This document shows positions 10,805 to 24,358 of a stretch of 64,000 nt of DNA, piece after piece (within the stretch, counting starts at the first letter, position 1; each line of letters starts with the position of its first letter). Origin of the DNA: Pachyseris speciosa (taxonomy: Eukaryota; Cnidaria; Anthozoa; Scleractinia; Pachyseridae); the NCBI GenBank assembly GCA_016490735.1, contig JAEMWC010000006.1, forward strand, positions 392,501 to 456,500, in the 5' to 3' direction. Made by a program: the position numbers and the translations under genes. A model generated the notes under the pieces. It was given only the letters and a program-made list of their open reading frames with translations, was not told the origin of the DNA and made no database searches.

Positions 10805-11194
10805 AGGTACAATTCCCTATCTGCCACGCACGGAATGAAATAAAGTTTCTAATTTCCTCTTTTAGAGGAAGGTTTTTGTGACTACTGCGCTTGCGCAAGT
10901 AGTGATTATTGCCATCGTTTGGCTTTCCGAAAGTTCTTTGGTCCTTGAGTCTCGTTTCTCGATCCTCAATAGTGTCAATACGCAAGTTGAAGACGTATTA
11001 AGAAGCTTGCGTGGTCACTTCTCGCGTATTCATGCACTTCTAATCCAAAACGCTTTCAAGAAAAATTAATTACTTTTATTTCGTTTGATTTTCAGCCTTA
11101 TGTTCAAAATCGTTAAGCCAATAGTTATTTGTGTTTTTGAGAGCATTGGAGCTAACCGTCTGGAAACAAAATCTTCTAGCCCCCTCCCCTTCAT

Positions 11195-11282
11195 ATTTTC
11201 TTGGGGCTTTGAGCCCCCACCCCTCCGGAATTTCCAATTCCCTCCGTGGTGGGGGTATGGATATTTTCTGGAAACACACAAT
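11195..11282. repeat. Dispersed repeat end (TATCCATACCCCC family)
   Basis: Contains a GGGGGTATGGATATTTTCTGG block ending near an ACACAATT sequence. The same block occurs at 49816-49850 (reverse orientation) and 51215-51250. Probably the terminal part of a dispersed DNA transposon whose class I cannot name. Confidence 0.5.
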
Positions 11283-11851
11283 TCTACTTTTCGTATTTTT
11301 CACCTTCTAAGCAGTAGTCACGTGCGCGTCTACGGCGCCTGTTTTTAATTTCATGTCAAAATTGCTTCAAGACAGTAAAATTGGAAAGTAATGTTTGGAG
11401 AAAACGATACACTTAAGATTAAAGGAGCAAATTAATCACTTTGCTTAAATTGGCTTCCTGTGTGGTTACCAGAATTGTGGTAGGCTACAACTGAAAGTGG
11501 ACTGTCACATTTTGAGCAACAGCACGAAATAGAACAAAGGGTGAAAGCAAGTCAATAAACTGTAGATTATTTATTCATGAAGAAGGTGAGAAGGAAATTA
11601 AAGAGGCAGGTAAATCCGGGGTATCTCATTTGTACGACAATTGTGCATACCGTTGTCGGTTTACGCAGAAAAGACGACGCGGACTACATTTTAGGCTTAG
11701 CGCTTTTGAAAACGTTTTTTCAACAAAACCGGCTTTAGCTTGTCTGTTGTCACGAAAACAACACAATTAAACCAGCAAGGTGTGGTAGGCAATCTAGTAT
11801 ATCGGTGATCAAACGTCGAGCGAACGGGCGGCCAGGCGCTGTGCCATAAAC

Positions 11852-14800
11852 ATGGAGCCGAACGACAACATACTGAAGCAAGACCTTACAGCCGAAGAAA
11901 CAATTTCACTGGGAGGAATAAACCCCATTCGTCCCAAAAGCCGAAGGTCGTTGTGGATTACGCTGGGTTGTTTTGCCGTCGTTGTCGTCATGTTCGCCTT
12001 AGGGTTTGCAGTCGGTTATCTCGCCCGGAGACCGGAAAATGAGCCCCGTAACTTGCAGACTAAAGATGGTGGGCAAAAGAAGGACTTTGAAGAGTTTCAC
12101 GAGATGTTTCAACAGTCAATTAGTACAGCAGAGCTGGAAACCTTGATAAGGTAACGCAAAATGAATCACATAGAAGACCAATCCTGGTTTTCAGGGCTGA
12201 GAAAAGACGTGATCATTTCTCTAAAGTCACTCTGCATTGCTAATGTATGATTTCGAAACAGGTTATTGCGTTTTTATTTCAGTGTTTGCTTTATAACGTC
12301 GCTGAGTTGAAGTAAACCTCAAGCGTCGCAAGTTACTGACAAATCTGTATTCAAAATCCATGCAAGGATTAAGAGCTGTTTATGGGGTGAAGGATTTGTT
12401 CTGCTCTGATAGTTCCCAGGATAACAACATGAAGCTCAGAGCTTATGGATAAAGGATTCCTGTATAACTAGCTAACGAATTAACGAATTTAAGTTTCGAC
12501 TATACGAGCCGAATACGACACGGTGTCCGTTTACTGTGGCTTTTTCCTAGTTTGGATTTGAATATTTTGTCACTGTGAAGGTGACAAAACCATACGGCAG
12601 ACAATCCCTCACGTCGTACAGACGTCATTATCCTCGGTCTAATGATTTCATCTTTGGGGAGGGAGAGAGGGTAGATGTGGGGGGTGGGTTGGGGGCACAG
12701 GGACAGAAAGAAAACGGAAATGATTCACTGAGGCTTTTAGATTTCCATGTATTTTCTCACTTAAGTAATTACTGAATGGTGCGAGCAAACGAAAAAGGAA
12801 AATTTGATCAATTTTGTATGATCGCTTTCTGACTTCTAAAGTACCACCAGTCACGCCAGCTGAAATAACATTCATAAAAAAAAAAACAAAAAAAAAACAA
12901 TGCGTTCCATTTTACAAAGCATTTCAAAACGCACCAACCAACAACACCTTGGTCCAGGCACAAAAGTAAAAGCGACGAAACGATAAAACGTAAGCATAAT
13001 TTAGTTCCGCATGGGTACACTCTTAAGAGGGTTATATGTTTTTTTTTTTACAAAAATGAGTTGATTCCACCTTTTTTCTTCAAAAACATTTCAGAAATTC
13101 TAAAAAAATTCGCAAACTTAAATTGCGCAATGGCCTGTGGCCCTATGGAGACATTTTTGAATCGAATAAAATGTCGGCGGGCTAAAAACACAAGCTTCCA
13201 AGTGCTGAAATGACACAGTGAGACCTCGTACATGCCAAAGTGTCCGAATTATCCGAGTGTCCGTCAGTTAACCGGGCTAATTTAAGAGAAAATATTTTTT
13301 GGGGCCTGTTCACATGGAGGTGGGGGACCCCAGGCAGGTGAGGTCCCCCGCCTCGGTGGGGGTACCAATCTCTCCATACAATCTCTCTTTATTTTTCGAT
13401 CGCGTTCACATGCGAGGTGGGGTACCTCCCCTAGGCGGGCTGCCCAGTCAGCCAGGGCGGGTAACCCGCTTAGCTGGGGTGAGTTTTCTCCATGTGGATG
13501 CTGGAGGTGGAGTGGGGTGATGTTCATCCGGGCAATTGTCACTGAATTCTTTGTTAATATACGTACTTAGCAACCACGCGTAGCATTTTAAACCTCAGCC
13601 CAGCGCCTCGGGGTTGCATGTGAAAGCCAGCTTTTTTTGACCACGGCTAGGTGGGGTACCTCACCTACCCGGGGTCTCCTACCTCCATGTAACCAGGCCT
13701 TTAGTTGTCGGGAGAAAGAAAACTGTCCGTTATAAGCAGGTGGCCGCATTAAGCGGGCGTCCGTAGAGCGGGTTGCTATTGTACTGCCCAGTCAATGTTG
13801 CCGAAATGAGTTGCTTACTGAGGTCATATTATTTTCAAATTATTTCTGAAAGGGAGTTTTCCTCGCAACCACATATTGCTGGGTCCACAAGACAGCGCAA
13901 TCTCGCAGATAAACTCGTGGAACGTTGGACAGACTTTGGTTTTGACAAAGTAGAGAGACCTGGTTACAAAGTCCTGCTGTCATTTCCACAACCCAACAAA
14001 CCTAACAGGGTCTCTCTTGTGGAGGGCGGTAAAGTCATATACGATATAACAGGGAAAATAAAGGTAAGAAAAGGGTGTCATGAGAGATATCTACTGTTAC
14101 TAAAATGGAGCAAAATCACGGCGTTTCATAATTGCATTTGGTAGCATCTCGCCGGCGAAAAAGTCATGAAGTCAGTTTCCTTAACCCTTTTCCGCCGAGA
14201 CTGGGATCGAGTTCGACCCTACCAGAGAAAAAAAAAAACCGCTTTTGCTTTTATGATTTATTTCTAGTTTAAGGTCATGATAATGTGTCACTAGCATCAA
14301 CTGGTGTGTTTTGCAATCATCACAGCCAACAAACCGAACTCCGAATTCCGCTGCATGTCACCGCTCGTTAGGCAACAAAGTACGCAATGCCAGTGTTTTG
14401 CCCTAAAATCAAAAGTCTACATTCACAGCAAACCTTAAGGTCAGTCCTTGGTATCTGGCTGGAAATTTCCCTCTCACTTTTTCCACCTGCCACGCTTTAG
14501 CCATTTTATTGGACCAAGTTTCGCGTATTTCAAGTTGCCTTGTTCACGCTCGAAAGGAATTCTGGGTACCTCGGCCATGCCACGAGCATGCAACTCTTCC
14601 ATTCCCATTTCAATGTTCAATTTACTACCAGCAAAATATGGCATCGATTTAATTTTTTACCAGTCAAAACTACTGAAATTGTCTTGGTAGGTCCAGGAAT
14701 CCGTCCACAAAACGACCAGAAAGACGACTTCATCTTTTGGATCGCTATATCCATTACGAAGCATGTTTGGCGTCTCAATCGACACGAAACCACCTCTCAC

Positions 14801-17800
14801 CTCTGGTTTCTTTCAGAGGCTTGTCTTTACCCACATTCCAGCTTAATGATTCCAGCCTGAAGGCTTTTGCAGAGGAAAATGCCTCGACAAAACACTTATA
14901 AAGCGACAAATGTACTCGAAGCAGGGTCGTTGACCGATTAACCTAGCAACAACCGCCAATTTGCGTGACGTAACACTTTACGATGAGCCTACAGTGTCAC
15001 AAAACCATAGATATGGAGAAGATTAGTGCTCCAGGCTCATTATCACTGAATATTTACTAAAAAGGGCAATTAGTTCGGCCGAAAGGGTTAAATTACGTTA
15101 TGTAATTGGTTGACAACAGATTAAACAAACGAAAAACAAAAGTGACCGCAAAACGTGTAAAATTAGTGCAAATTGTGAACGTATCATTCTAGAAAGAAAG
15201 TGATTTAGGTTTTCGAGCCTCTGTAAGGTTCTTACTGACCAAAAGGAAACAAAGAAAGAAACAGACATAACACACTATCAATACCAACAACGCACAAGAA
15301 TAACACACTATAGAAAAAGAAAGGGTGGCAGAGATTTGACTGCATTCTGAGTGTACATTGTTAGACTAGTGTCTGTACTCACTCGTAACATTTCAAAAAC
15401 ACTGCAAATACCTTATTTCCACTCTCGTCATTTCTCCTTTAGATTTCTCCAGGACCAAACAGTTCCGAGACCTTCGACCATTATCCTTACTTGGCATATG
15501 CGCACAACGGTACGGTAGAAGCGGATCTAATCTACGCTAACTACGGGCAAGATAAAGACTTTCAAAAGCTCCATGAAATGAACGTCACTGTTCGCGGAAA
15601 CATTGTCATCATGCGCTCAAGACTAGTAAGTCTTACAAATTTAACCCCTAGCCTGCGTACGCAGCAAATGTATCCGTAGCAAAAATTGGATCAAGAGCCC
15701 CAGTCCCAAGCCCGGTACTCGTGAACATACACGGAAAAACACCAGCCTCCATGTGAACATGATATCAGCCGAAAGCAGGTTAAACTCTGCCCTCAAACCC
15801 GAAAATACCTTAGGCTACCGTGCGCAATTTTCTTCCCCAGACAATCGACATTATAATGATTTTGGAACCTACAACTTTGCATTAACAATATAGACTGGTT
15901 CCGATAAAACACCCTACCAATTATATATAAAAAGGACTGGAAATAACAAGAAAGAATCTCTCGAGCCCGAAAACTCTTCCACAGTTTTGAAAACGGATCC
16001 CTGAAGCGCAAGCCCTTTCAAAGGGAAATTGGACGCTCAATTGTAAAATAACTTTCGGCGATAGTCAGTTTGTAAACCAAATTCATGAATTTGGAAGTCT
16101 GTACAGTCGTCGGTCTTCTGGGTCTTCTGGATTAGGAGTTAACCGAAGTTTTCATCTCGCTCGTTGAGAAGGTTTTGTAAATCAAATTTTACGATTAAAG
16201 TAAAGTTATGTTGCAGTGAACACTTAAGATGAAAATCTTTTGGAAAATTTTTTTTATTGAACTGTAACTAAACTGGACTCAAAGTTCACTCCAACCCGGG
16301 ATTAGCTTAATCGTGCTTTGAACAACTGGGCCCTTAAGTCTGGTTTAAAATAGCTCATGCTATTTCCAGAATATGCCATGCATTTTTAAGAATTTGTAAA
16401 ACCACTGAGCGATTAGAATAGTGCACAAATAAACTGATCCAATGAGCCAGTTATGACAAATAGAAAGTTAACACTTTGCCACACTGTTACCATACGAAAA
16501 CTAAGAGGGGATATTAGGACTTTTAACTGAATTAAGTTGCGAGTACACTTGATTATCAATATCGTTGCCGTTGCGGATAGAAATGTCACTATAATGTTTA
16601 ACTGGGACGGAAATTAAAATTAAAGAAAATTGAGGGTTACTCTCTTACTCTCCCTACGGAGGCTAAACAGTCTAACAGTTTTCCTCCTGGACCAACAAAA
16701 CAGCAACAAATATATTCTGATTTGTGGTGGTTTACCTGGAAAATGAGAGTGATGTTTTTGGGATAATCACGATGGAATTAAAGTTTTGATTTAATGCTAA
16801 TTGGTGTTAAGACTGATTTTAGTCAAGTTTTTATTGTTTTAATTGATATGAGTTAATTAACGTCCAACTTAGGTTTACAACGCCGAGAAGTATGGTGCAG
16901 CAGGGGCAATAGTTTACCCTGACCCAAGTTTCTCCGCAAAGCAAGGCTACGACGATGATCAAGTCTACCCAAATGGATGGTGGCTCCCTTCGAGCGGGGT
17001 GCAGGAGGGAACTATATTATTTGGGTCCTACAAAGGAGACCCCTTGACTCCAGGACTTCCCGCCACTGAGGGAATATACCGCAGACCAGTGAATGAAAGC
17101 AAGCTTCCAAGTATTCCATCACAGGCAATATCGTATGCTGACGCTATGGAATTGCTTCGGCGACTTGGAGGTAACTATGAGTTTTATCACCAAAAAATCG
17201 CGGGTTCAAACCCCTCTCAGGATCACCGACCGGGGTCTTAAAGGAGCTCGGTCACGATATTTTGGGTCATTATCTCAGACGTAAAAAAGTGCATTTAAAT
17301 AATGGGAAACAGTGAAATAACAATTTGTCAGGGAAGATAAGCACCAAAGAAACAAGACTAAATGCAAATATGGCGAGGATGGTGAAGGATGGAGAAGATT
17401 GAAACGGATTACAAATGACCTTTTTGAAAAATTGAGGCTAAACTTTTCAAAATCTAAAGACCATGGCGTAGCTCCTTTAAAATGTTTGGTAAGATCATAC
17501 TGGCTGTGTGCTCAACCTCTGCTGACTTCAGATGATCGCGTAATTTGGTTGTGGCATCGTGACTTGGCTTAACTTGAAGGGGGCGTGAAGAGCCCATACA
17601 CTCATGTGTTCTGTCCTATTACACATCGTCGGGTTGGGTGGATGCTGGGCAATGAGCTGACCACCTGTCCCCCGCACGGTTACGGTTACGGAAACCTCTT
17701 AAGGAACCGTTTTACGTTTTACGTCCCTCGCCGTTTGCGGGAATAAGGACTGATGATGATAATGATGACGACGATAATTTCTGGAAAGTTCCATGGCTGG

Positions 17801-19213
17801 TAAATGAAATAACCTCAAGCTACATCGTGTTACCCGAAATAGGACTTAACTCACACATAAGAGTAGTCAATAGTGTTGTAGTGAGGATAACTCGAATGTT
17901 TCTCTAATTAGAGCCTTTAAATATTGTTAGGTGTAGAAGCTCCGGAGGAATGGCAAGGAGGGTTGAACATCTCATACCATACTGGTCCAGGATTTAAAAA
18001 CAGTAGCGCCAAGCTTAAACTGGAAATCAACAACCAGCTGCAGGAAAAGACAATTTATAACGTGATTGGTACCCTATTTGGTCAGGACGAACCAGATCGA
18101 TACGTAATCATTGGTAATCACCGAGACTCTTGGTCCTTCGGAGCGGTGGACGCACTTAGCGGAACCGCAGTAACCAATGAAATTGCTCGTGTGCTTGGTA
18201 CGCTTGTAAAGAAAGGATGGAGACCACGAAGAACCATAAAGATTTGCAGTTGGGGTGGCGAGGAGTTCAATCTGATCGGGTCACACGAATGGGTGGAGGA
18301 AAATGCCAAAATTTTAGTCGATCGAGCCGTGGCGTACATCAACCTGGACATCGCAGTGTGTGGGAATTATGTGTTACGGGCGAGGACAAGCCCTCTGTTT
18401 AAACAAATAACACATAAATGGGCGAAAGAGGTCAAGGATCCCAATAATACGGAGGGTAGTGAAACGATGTACGATATCTGGCTGAAAAGGACTCCATCGG
18501 ATACCAACACCAAGGAGCCAATGATTTACAACCTTTTCTCCGCAAGTGACTATGTGCCATTTTATCAGTACCTAGGGGTGCCCTGTGCAGACTATGGTTA
18601 TTGGTTTGGTTACGGTAATACGTCGTCCTTGTACCCCGTTTATCATACGCAACAAGATACATTCTATTGGATCAAAACGTTTGTTGATCAGAAATTTGAG
18701 GTGCACAAAACCATGACCCAGTTTAGTGGCGGAATGATACTGGATCTCGCAGATCAGCCTCTCCTACCATTCGATATCATGAACTACGCGCTCGCTTTGA
18801 ACGATTCCTTTCACATCCTAGCTTCTTCTCCAAAGTTCTCAGCCAATAACATATCACTATCTTCACTTAAGGATGCTGTATCTGGCTTCATAAACGCCAG
18901 CAAACGGTTCGAGACAAGAAAGATGGAACCAGCGACTCTTGAAAGCCCCTCTAAGTTGCGCATGCTCAATGAACAAATGGTGAAGGTGGAGATGGCTTTC
19001 ATTTACCCATATGGTCTGCCGGGTAAAATTCAGGACCGTCACGTGGCGTTCAACTTTGGCTTTCATAATATTCAGCCAATGAAAGCGACATTCCCTGGAG
19101 TTACTGAGGCATTGCATATGGCCGAGAAATCCGAAGATTGGGATCTTGTGAAGCAACAACTATCAATAGCCATTTATAGCTTGCAAAGTGCAACCAGAGT
19201 GCTGGAACCTTAA
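11852..19213 (+). CDS. GCPII/NAALADase-like M28 metallopeptidase, five exons
   Basis: Exons 11852-12150, 13853-14063, 15443-15625, 16873-17170 and 17931-19213 join in phase to 757 codons plus stop, close to human GCPII (750 aa). It is a type II membrane protein: a short cytoplasmic tail with a basic SRRS stretch, then one transmembrane helix (about residues 34-54), then the ectodomain. The protease-associated segment is split over exons 2-4. Exon 5 holds the co-catalytic dizinc site: HRDSW (His), GAVDALSG (Asp), WGGEEF (general-base Glu plus Zn Glu), NLDIAV (Asp) and PVYHTQQ (His), all present. The transferrin-receptor-like dimerisation domain closes the protein. Family members remove C-terminal residues or process peptides outside the cell. 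Several residues of the glutamate pocket of human GCPII appear replaced, so the substrate may differ. Confidence 0.95.
13303..13700. mobile_element. GC-rich MITE in intron 1 of the peptidase gene
   Basis: Ends form an imperfect inverted repeat of about 28 bases: GGCCTG-TTCACATGGAGGTGG on the left against the complement of the CCTCCATGTAACCAGGCC end on the right. It is much more GC-rich than the surrounding intron. It appears inserted in another repeat, whose TGTCCGT/GCGGGT-type pieces lie on both sides (13240-13275 and 13716-13780). Confidence 0.6.
14185..15087. mobile_element. piggyBac-like non-autonomous element
   Basis: TTAA at 14181-14184 and 15088-15091 flank an element starting CCCTTT and ending AAAGGG; the TIR is about 13 bases with mismatches (CCCTTTTCCGCCGA against CCCTTTCGGCCGA). 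TTAA duplication with CCC-type ends is the piggyBac signature. No transposase remains. It lies in intron 2 of the peptidase gene. Confidence 0.55.
17560..17770 (+). repeat. Degenerate SINE-like 3' body with GATGAT tail
   Basis: The stretch GGGTTGGGTGGATGCTGGGC...GCTGACCACC closely resembles 36260-36300, and it ends in GATGATGATAATGATGACGACG. Its head is not recognisable. It lies in intron 4 of the peptidase gene. Confidence 0.45.
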
Positions 19214-19720
19214 AAATTTAACGTCGAGTTAGCATACTACGAGCGCTGAACTAAGAATATCCTATGAAATAATGGTCCAAAACGATTTTAGTCAGTGGCC
19301 ACTAAAGAAAACCATTGTTACTACTGCCTTAAAACAGATTAATTTTTGTCCAGTTTGTATTATTTTCAAATGGTCGTGATTGAAACATTTTTCTCAGTTC
19401 TAGTGATAAACGCTGCGCAAATCTTGCTTATTTCATTGCCAACGCAATGGTGTAAATATATCAGCTGAAGTGAAACATGTCAAGAGGTATCCGAATATAC
19501 ATTTGACTTGACAGGGATGTATTCATTATCTCCACTACGGCAAATAGCGGTAAAAAATAATAGTTAAATAGGCCTACGATGCTTTTGTATATAGTATTTG
19601 CATATTTGACTGTTTGAATAGAGAGTAGAAGAATTTGGAGTTCAAAGGGCTGGGAAGGTTACCTGAGCCTTCTCTGGGCTGCCGCTGTACAACGCGTATT
19701 CATCATTGTTTCAGTCGAAG

Positions 19721-19726
19721 AATAAA
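19721..19726 (+). terminator. Possible polyadenylation signal of the peptidase gene
   Basis: AATAAA about 510 bases after the stop codon, the first good match downstream of 19213 on this strand that I noticed. Confidence 0.35.
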
Positions 19727-22145
19727 AGGAAGAATTCCGTCGTTTGGTAGTTTTTAATTACCGTTATTGAAATGTTTTGAGGAGAAACAAAAAATGCAAC
19801 ATAATATTATACATATATAACGTATTCACGTTACCGTTCTTCCGCGTGCTTGGCAAGAACTTTAGGTTACAAGTTCACACTATTAATCAGCAATAGCACC
19901 GACATGGCCTTTTCAATATTATTGATTTCAGAGCAGTACCTGCCTCGATTAGCTTCGGAGTACTACCTGTCTCGATTAGCTTTGCTACATGTAGGTAGTC
20001 TGTGGTTCTGTAACGTTTTGGACAATTAATTAGTATTAAAGAAGAATTACAAGGATGAAAAACTCAAATAAAAATTTCAAACTAAATCAAGCCTCCTTGT
20101 GCTCTCGTAAAAAAAGTGTAATAGTTGATGGGACAAAAGGACTTGGAATTAAGGATTGGTTAATATGGTCACAGGCACCAAAACCGTCTCTGTTAAAATT
20201 CAGGCCGAACTCAATTCGAACTCAAACTCATGAACCCTCGATCTCTTAAATCCCTGGATTGTGAAGAATCCAAGCGAGAAGTGACAACTTGACTTGCCAG
20301 AACCGAGCGTCTTGAGACATACCTGACCTGCGGTGCTTAGTATATTTGAATTTCCTTAGCGTTCAAAAGGTCTTCGCAACGACTGCAGACAGCAAGCTAT
20401 TCTAACACTCTTGCAAATGATTTCATGGTCGGTGCCTTGTGGCAGGATATTTTCACCATACTGAAGGGAACTTCTTAGCTGAGTAGCCAACGTGTTAAGA
20501 CTGTTAAGGCTTTCCATTTCAGCAAAGTGTTTTCTACGTTGGTTTTCACGAATTCCTTCAAACTGTTTTTATGACCATTTCGTGTTCGCTTAAAAGTCTT
20601 CACTGTTTCTGTCATTTCTTTCAGAACAAAATATACTTTACCTTCGCTTTTCATCATCACGTCTGTTTGTTCTTTCATCTTTGCCTCAACCTCAAGAGTT
20701 TGACTTGACTCTGTCAAATAACATCTTTTTTTGAGGTTTTGTTTCTTCATCAGGTGTCTGTGTATCCATCTTGCCATGCTTACGGTTTGCCTGTTTTACA
20801 TTGGTAGAACAAAGAAACCAACCTCTACTGTCACAGGCGGAATTCACTTTCAAGCGCCCAGAAGAAATCGTTCGCACCAGTGAGACAACTCGCAGGTCGT
20901 GTTACGTCTTACAACGACATGACAGGGAGGTGTCACGTGAAGTGTTACAGTAATTATTTGGCTTACTGAAGGGCTTTCAAATTGCTTTGCCTTTGTTTAT
21001 TTTATCACCACTCGGTATAATACAGAATATTGCCGAATGGTCGCATGACTTCACTGACCAGCCTTGAACTACTATCCTTGTCCTGCGATGCATGAATTTA
21101 GCTTAGACTTCCCAACTGATGGTCTAACCGGCCGCGAGGAGAAAAGAGAGGACAAACGGGAGAAGAGAGATATAGGGAGGACCTTATGGCCCTGATCGCA
21201 GGTTATGTCTGGGTGTTCTGAGAGTAAAGCAGAAAAAATAAACAAAAACAACAAACAAACAAACAGAACTAAAGAAAGCTGTTTCTTTCAGTGACTGGGT
21301 AGCGCGTTTATGAGACCCTTCAAGTCGAGCAAAACTACCCTGGGAATGTGGGTGGGGAGTAGAATAACTCCTCCGTCCGCAGAGTAATTTCTTCCTCTCC
21401 CAGCTTTTGCTCGCAAAAAAAAAAATAATAAAATAAATAAATAAATAAATAAATAAATAAAATAAAACGCGACCAATAAAACGCGGCTGAAATTCAAAAC
21501 ACATTCCGATGTTTTCAGCGCAAAGTTGAGGGCAGATTTGTTCCAGTAGATCAACCTTTCTCGTAAGTTTTCCTTTTGATTGTTGTTTTTCTCTCGTTAT
21601 CCAACTCCAAGATTATTCAAATTTAGTTCTCCTGTATCAATAGGCGGGTGTCACTTGTTAGCAATTAGTTACTCTTTTCTGTGGAGCGTGTAAAAAGGCT
21701 TGACGCCCGGAGGTGACGATACCCATACAACTGGTCTCGGAGCTATAGGTTTGTATCTTGTTATAGGGAAGATATTTGTTTACAAACATTGTTTTTGTTA
21801 TTTAAATGTTCAAAACGTTAAACAAAAGAATTCTTTGTTTCACCAGCCAATAGCTCTCTGGTTGGCATATTAATAACATTAGGTGACGTCACTGATATCT
21901 TTGCTATATGTGGTGCCCCGTTCTTCGTTGTGTGTAAGCGTCATCTTTACAGGTGCTTTATTTTCCAATCCGAATGTGTATATTTATTCCACTTTCAGTT
22001 TTTGTTGTCATTGCCCACCGACAAGAGAGTTTTGTAGCTGTTTCTTTTTTTAGCACTTCTGTTAAATCTGCGCTGCCGTTGAGGGGGGATTCCGGGTTTG
22101 GCTCATCTTTTGCTACCTAGTGCTTTTCTGCTTTTCGCATAAAAT
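19727..22145. other. Intergenic, no supported gene
   Basis: Holds an (AAAT)n microsatellite at about 21421-21468. On the minus strand at 20475-20870 two overlapping frames give charged, helix-like protein text (one begins MDTQTPDEETKPQ), possibly a frame-broken remnant, but with no family I recognise. Confidence 0.4.
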
Positions 22146-23096
22146 ATGAATTCGACTAACAACTTCGATCTAAAATGCCTGTCTTTGAATGTTAGTGGTT
22201 TAAACAAAACATTTAAACGACGCACAGTTTTCCGCTTGTTGCTCAAACAAAACATCACTTCGTTTTCCTACAGGAATGTTACAGCATTGATACATGCGCA
22301 ACAATGTGGGAAAACGAATGGGGCGGCAAAGTTTTCTTTAGTTGTGGTACAACATAACATAACATGAACTCGAATTTCAGAGTAGCCTGAAAGGCTAATA
22401 TCTTCGAGAACAAAAGAAGAGAAAATCTATTTCATACATAACATTCTATATACATACATAAAGTAAATGTATTAAATACATGCAAATCTATTTACATGCA
22501 TAAAAAATGTTAAATATACCGTTAAGTATAAAAGGAGAATGCTCTCAGGTCTTCTAAAACCAGATAAAGTAGACTCAGATCTTACATTATTAGGTAGGGA
22601 GTTCCAGTCCTTAGATGCAAAGTACTTAACGAAAAGAGTGAGGCCATAAGTAGTAGTAGCAGGTTAACATAGTGATAAAATATCCGTTCTTCTAAAAGAG
22701 TATTTAGACTGACGCAAGGTAAACATGTCTTGAAGATATTTAGGAAAACTGTCATAGTTCATGCATTTGTAGATAGTGATTAACATATACATTTTGTATC
22801 CTTCGGTTGTACAGAGTTGCTTCTTCTGATTCATTTAGTAGCTGCTTGTAAGTCGAAACTTTATCATTAAAAACATCTAAAACTGAAGCAACGTGGCTAG
22901 GACAATAGAGAAAAAACCGCAAGAAACCCCGTTTGGTTTCAAATGGCCAAAAGATCCAATAAACTCGCTTGGAATCGTCTTTTCATACGATCAAACAAGT
23001 GCCGATGAGTTAAATTTCGCTGTTAAAATACGAGATTTAGAGCGAACACTCAAAGCATGGAAGAAAAGAAAGCTAACGTTATACGGGAAAAACTGA
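22146..23096 (+). mobile_element. LINE remnant with a large internal deletion
   Basis: The frame at 22146-22280 reads like the start of a LINE apurinic endonuclease (CLSLNVSGLNK, then KRRTVFRLLLKQ). At 22893-23096 the text LGIVFSYD...LERTLKAWKKRKLTLYGK matches the segment just after the reverse-transcriptase core of L1/Tx1-type LINEs. Most of the endonuclease and all of the RT catalytic region are missing. Dead copy. Confidence 0.6.
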
Positions 23097-24071
23097 TCAA
23101 AAGCTGATCTACAAGACATCTGTACTTACTGTTCCAAATCTCTAAATAAAACAAATAAATACCATAATTTTTGCACTGGTGGGCGTGAGGATGAGCTATG
23201 TTTCGGGGTTTTCTTCTGCGACTGCATGATAGTCTGGTTATTCTAAAGGAGATCGCAACTGCTAATAAAACATTATCAATGTTCTATCACAAGTGGGTTT
23301 TTATCTTTTAATGTTTTTTTTTATGTAATTTCGTTAGTAGTGTAAGTCTCGTGTTTTAACTAGTCTATCATTTTCTCAGTTATGTAACCACCTTCCGCAA
23401 TATCGATGTAAGTAACAGCAAGTCAGTCCACCGTGGTGTGGAAATAAAACAAAAATAATAATAATAAAAAAAAAGAATTAAACGGAAGACGGTAGTTTGC
23501 GTGTTTATAGACAAGGAATAGTCAAATGATCTACACAAGGAAAGAAAATGACAAAGTAAATATCTTAAGGGTTCACTAGCGGCATAACGACATAATATCG
23601 ACATAATGACATAAGGAAAAGATATGTTGGTAATTTGTCGTCTACATGTTCACACTGCAAACATAACGTCCTTTAGATGACGCTATGTCAATAGTGTGAA
23701 CCAGGTTCTAACGTATTTTATAACTTTAATTTAGAGAAAACATGGGAACGCAGAGTTATGCAAAGGCGATGGCGTGTCAATACTGGCGTTCTGTTCGGGA
23801 GCTCTTTATTAGTCTCTTAGCAAAGTGCACCAACTACTGGTGTGGAGTTACCAGACGTGTGACCTAAGTGAGCATTTTTCTCTGGAACTTAGGTTTAACG
23901 TACTATGAATAAGCACTTGGGCATCTAGGGGTAGCAGAGGATTTGTTTGGAAGGGAATGCAGGGAACTAAAAGGTTCTTCTGGTAGGTATCAGTGTATGA
24001 TCTAATGATTCAAAGATTTTACACAAACGATCAAATTGTTAACTAACACAAGTTATGGTATTTATAGGGAG

Positions 24072-24250
24072 GGAGGCAGCGTGGCCATGCGGTTAGTGCG
24101 CTGGACCTGTAATGCGGAAGTCCCGAGTTCAAGTCCCGCTCTGGTCGTTAGTTGGAGAGGGTCACGCTTGTAAATAGCCAACTGGTTTGCCTCCCACCAG
24201 TTGGATTTCTTACCCCTGTTACGTTTATTTGAATTATTTATTTCAAGTTA
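24072..24250 (+). repeat. tRNA-derived SINE
   Basis: A tRNA-like head has a box A-like GGTTAGTGCGCTGG and a B box GAGTTCAAGTCCC (about 24125-24137). A body with GCTTGTAAATAGCCAACTGG and a palindromic CAACTGG...CCAGTTGG follows, then an AATTATTTATTTCAAG end. It lacks the pairing and length of a functional tRNA. Confidence 0.75.
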
Positions 24251-24358
24251 TTTAAGTGGGATGCCTGTGAACTAACTTGAGCAGCTAAGTGCATTTCGAC
24301 TATAAACAAAGCATTTATATTTTGTTTATATCTAATATTCACATATTCATAGTCATTA

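Noticed and set aside
24072..24150. tRNA gene candidate
   Set aside because: A and B boxes are present but acceptor arms do not pair, and a SINE body follows.
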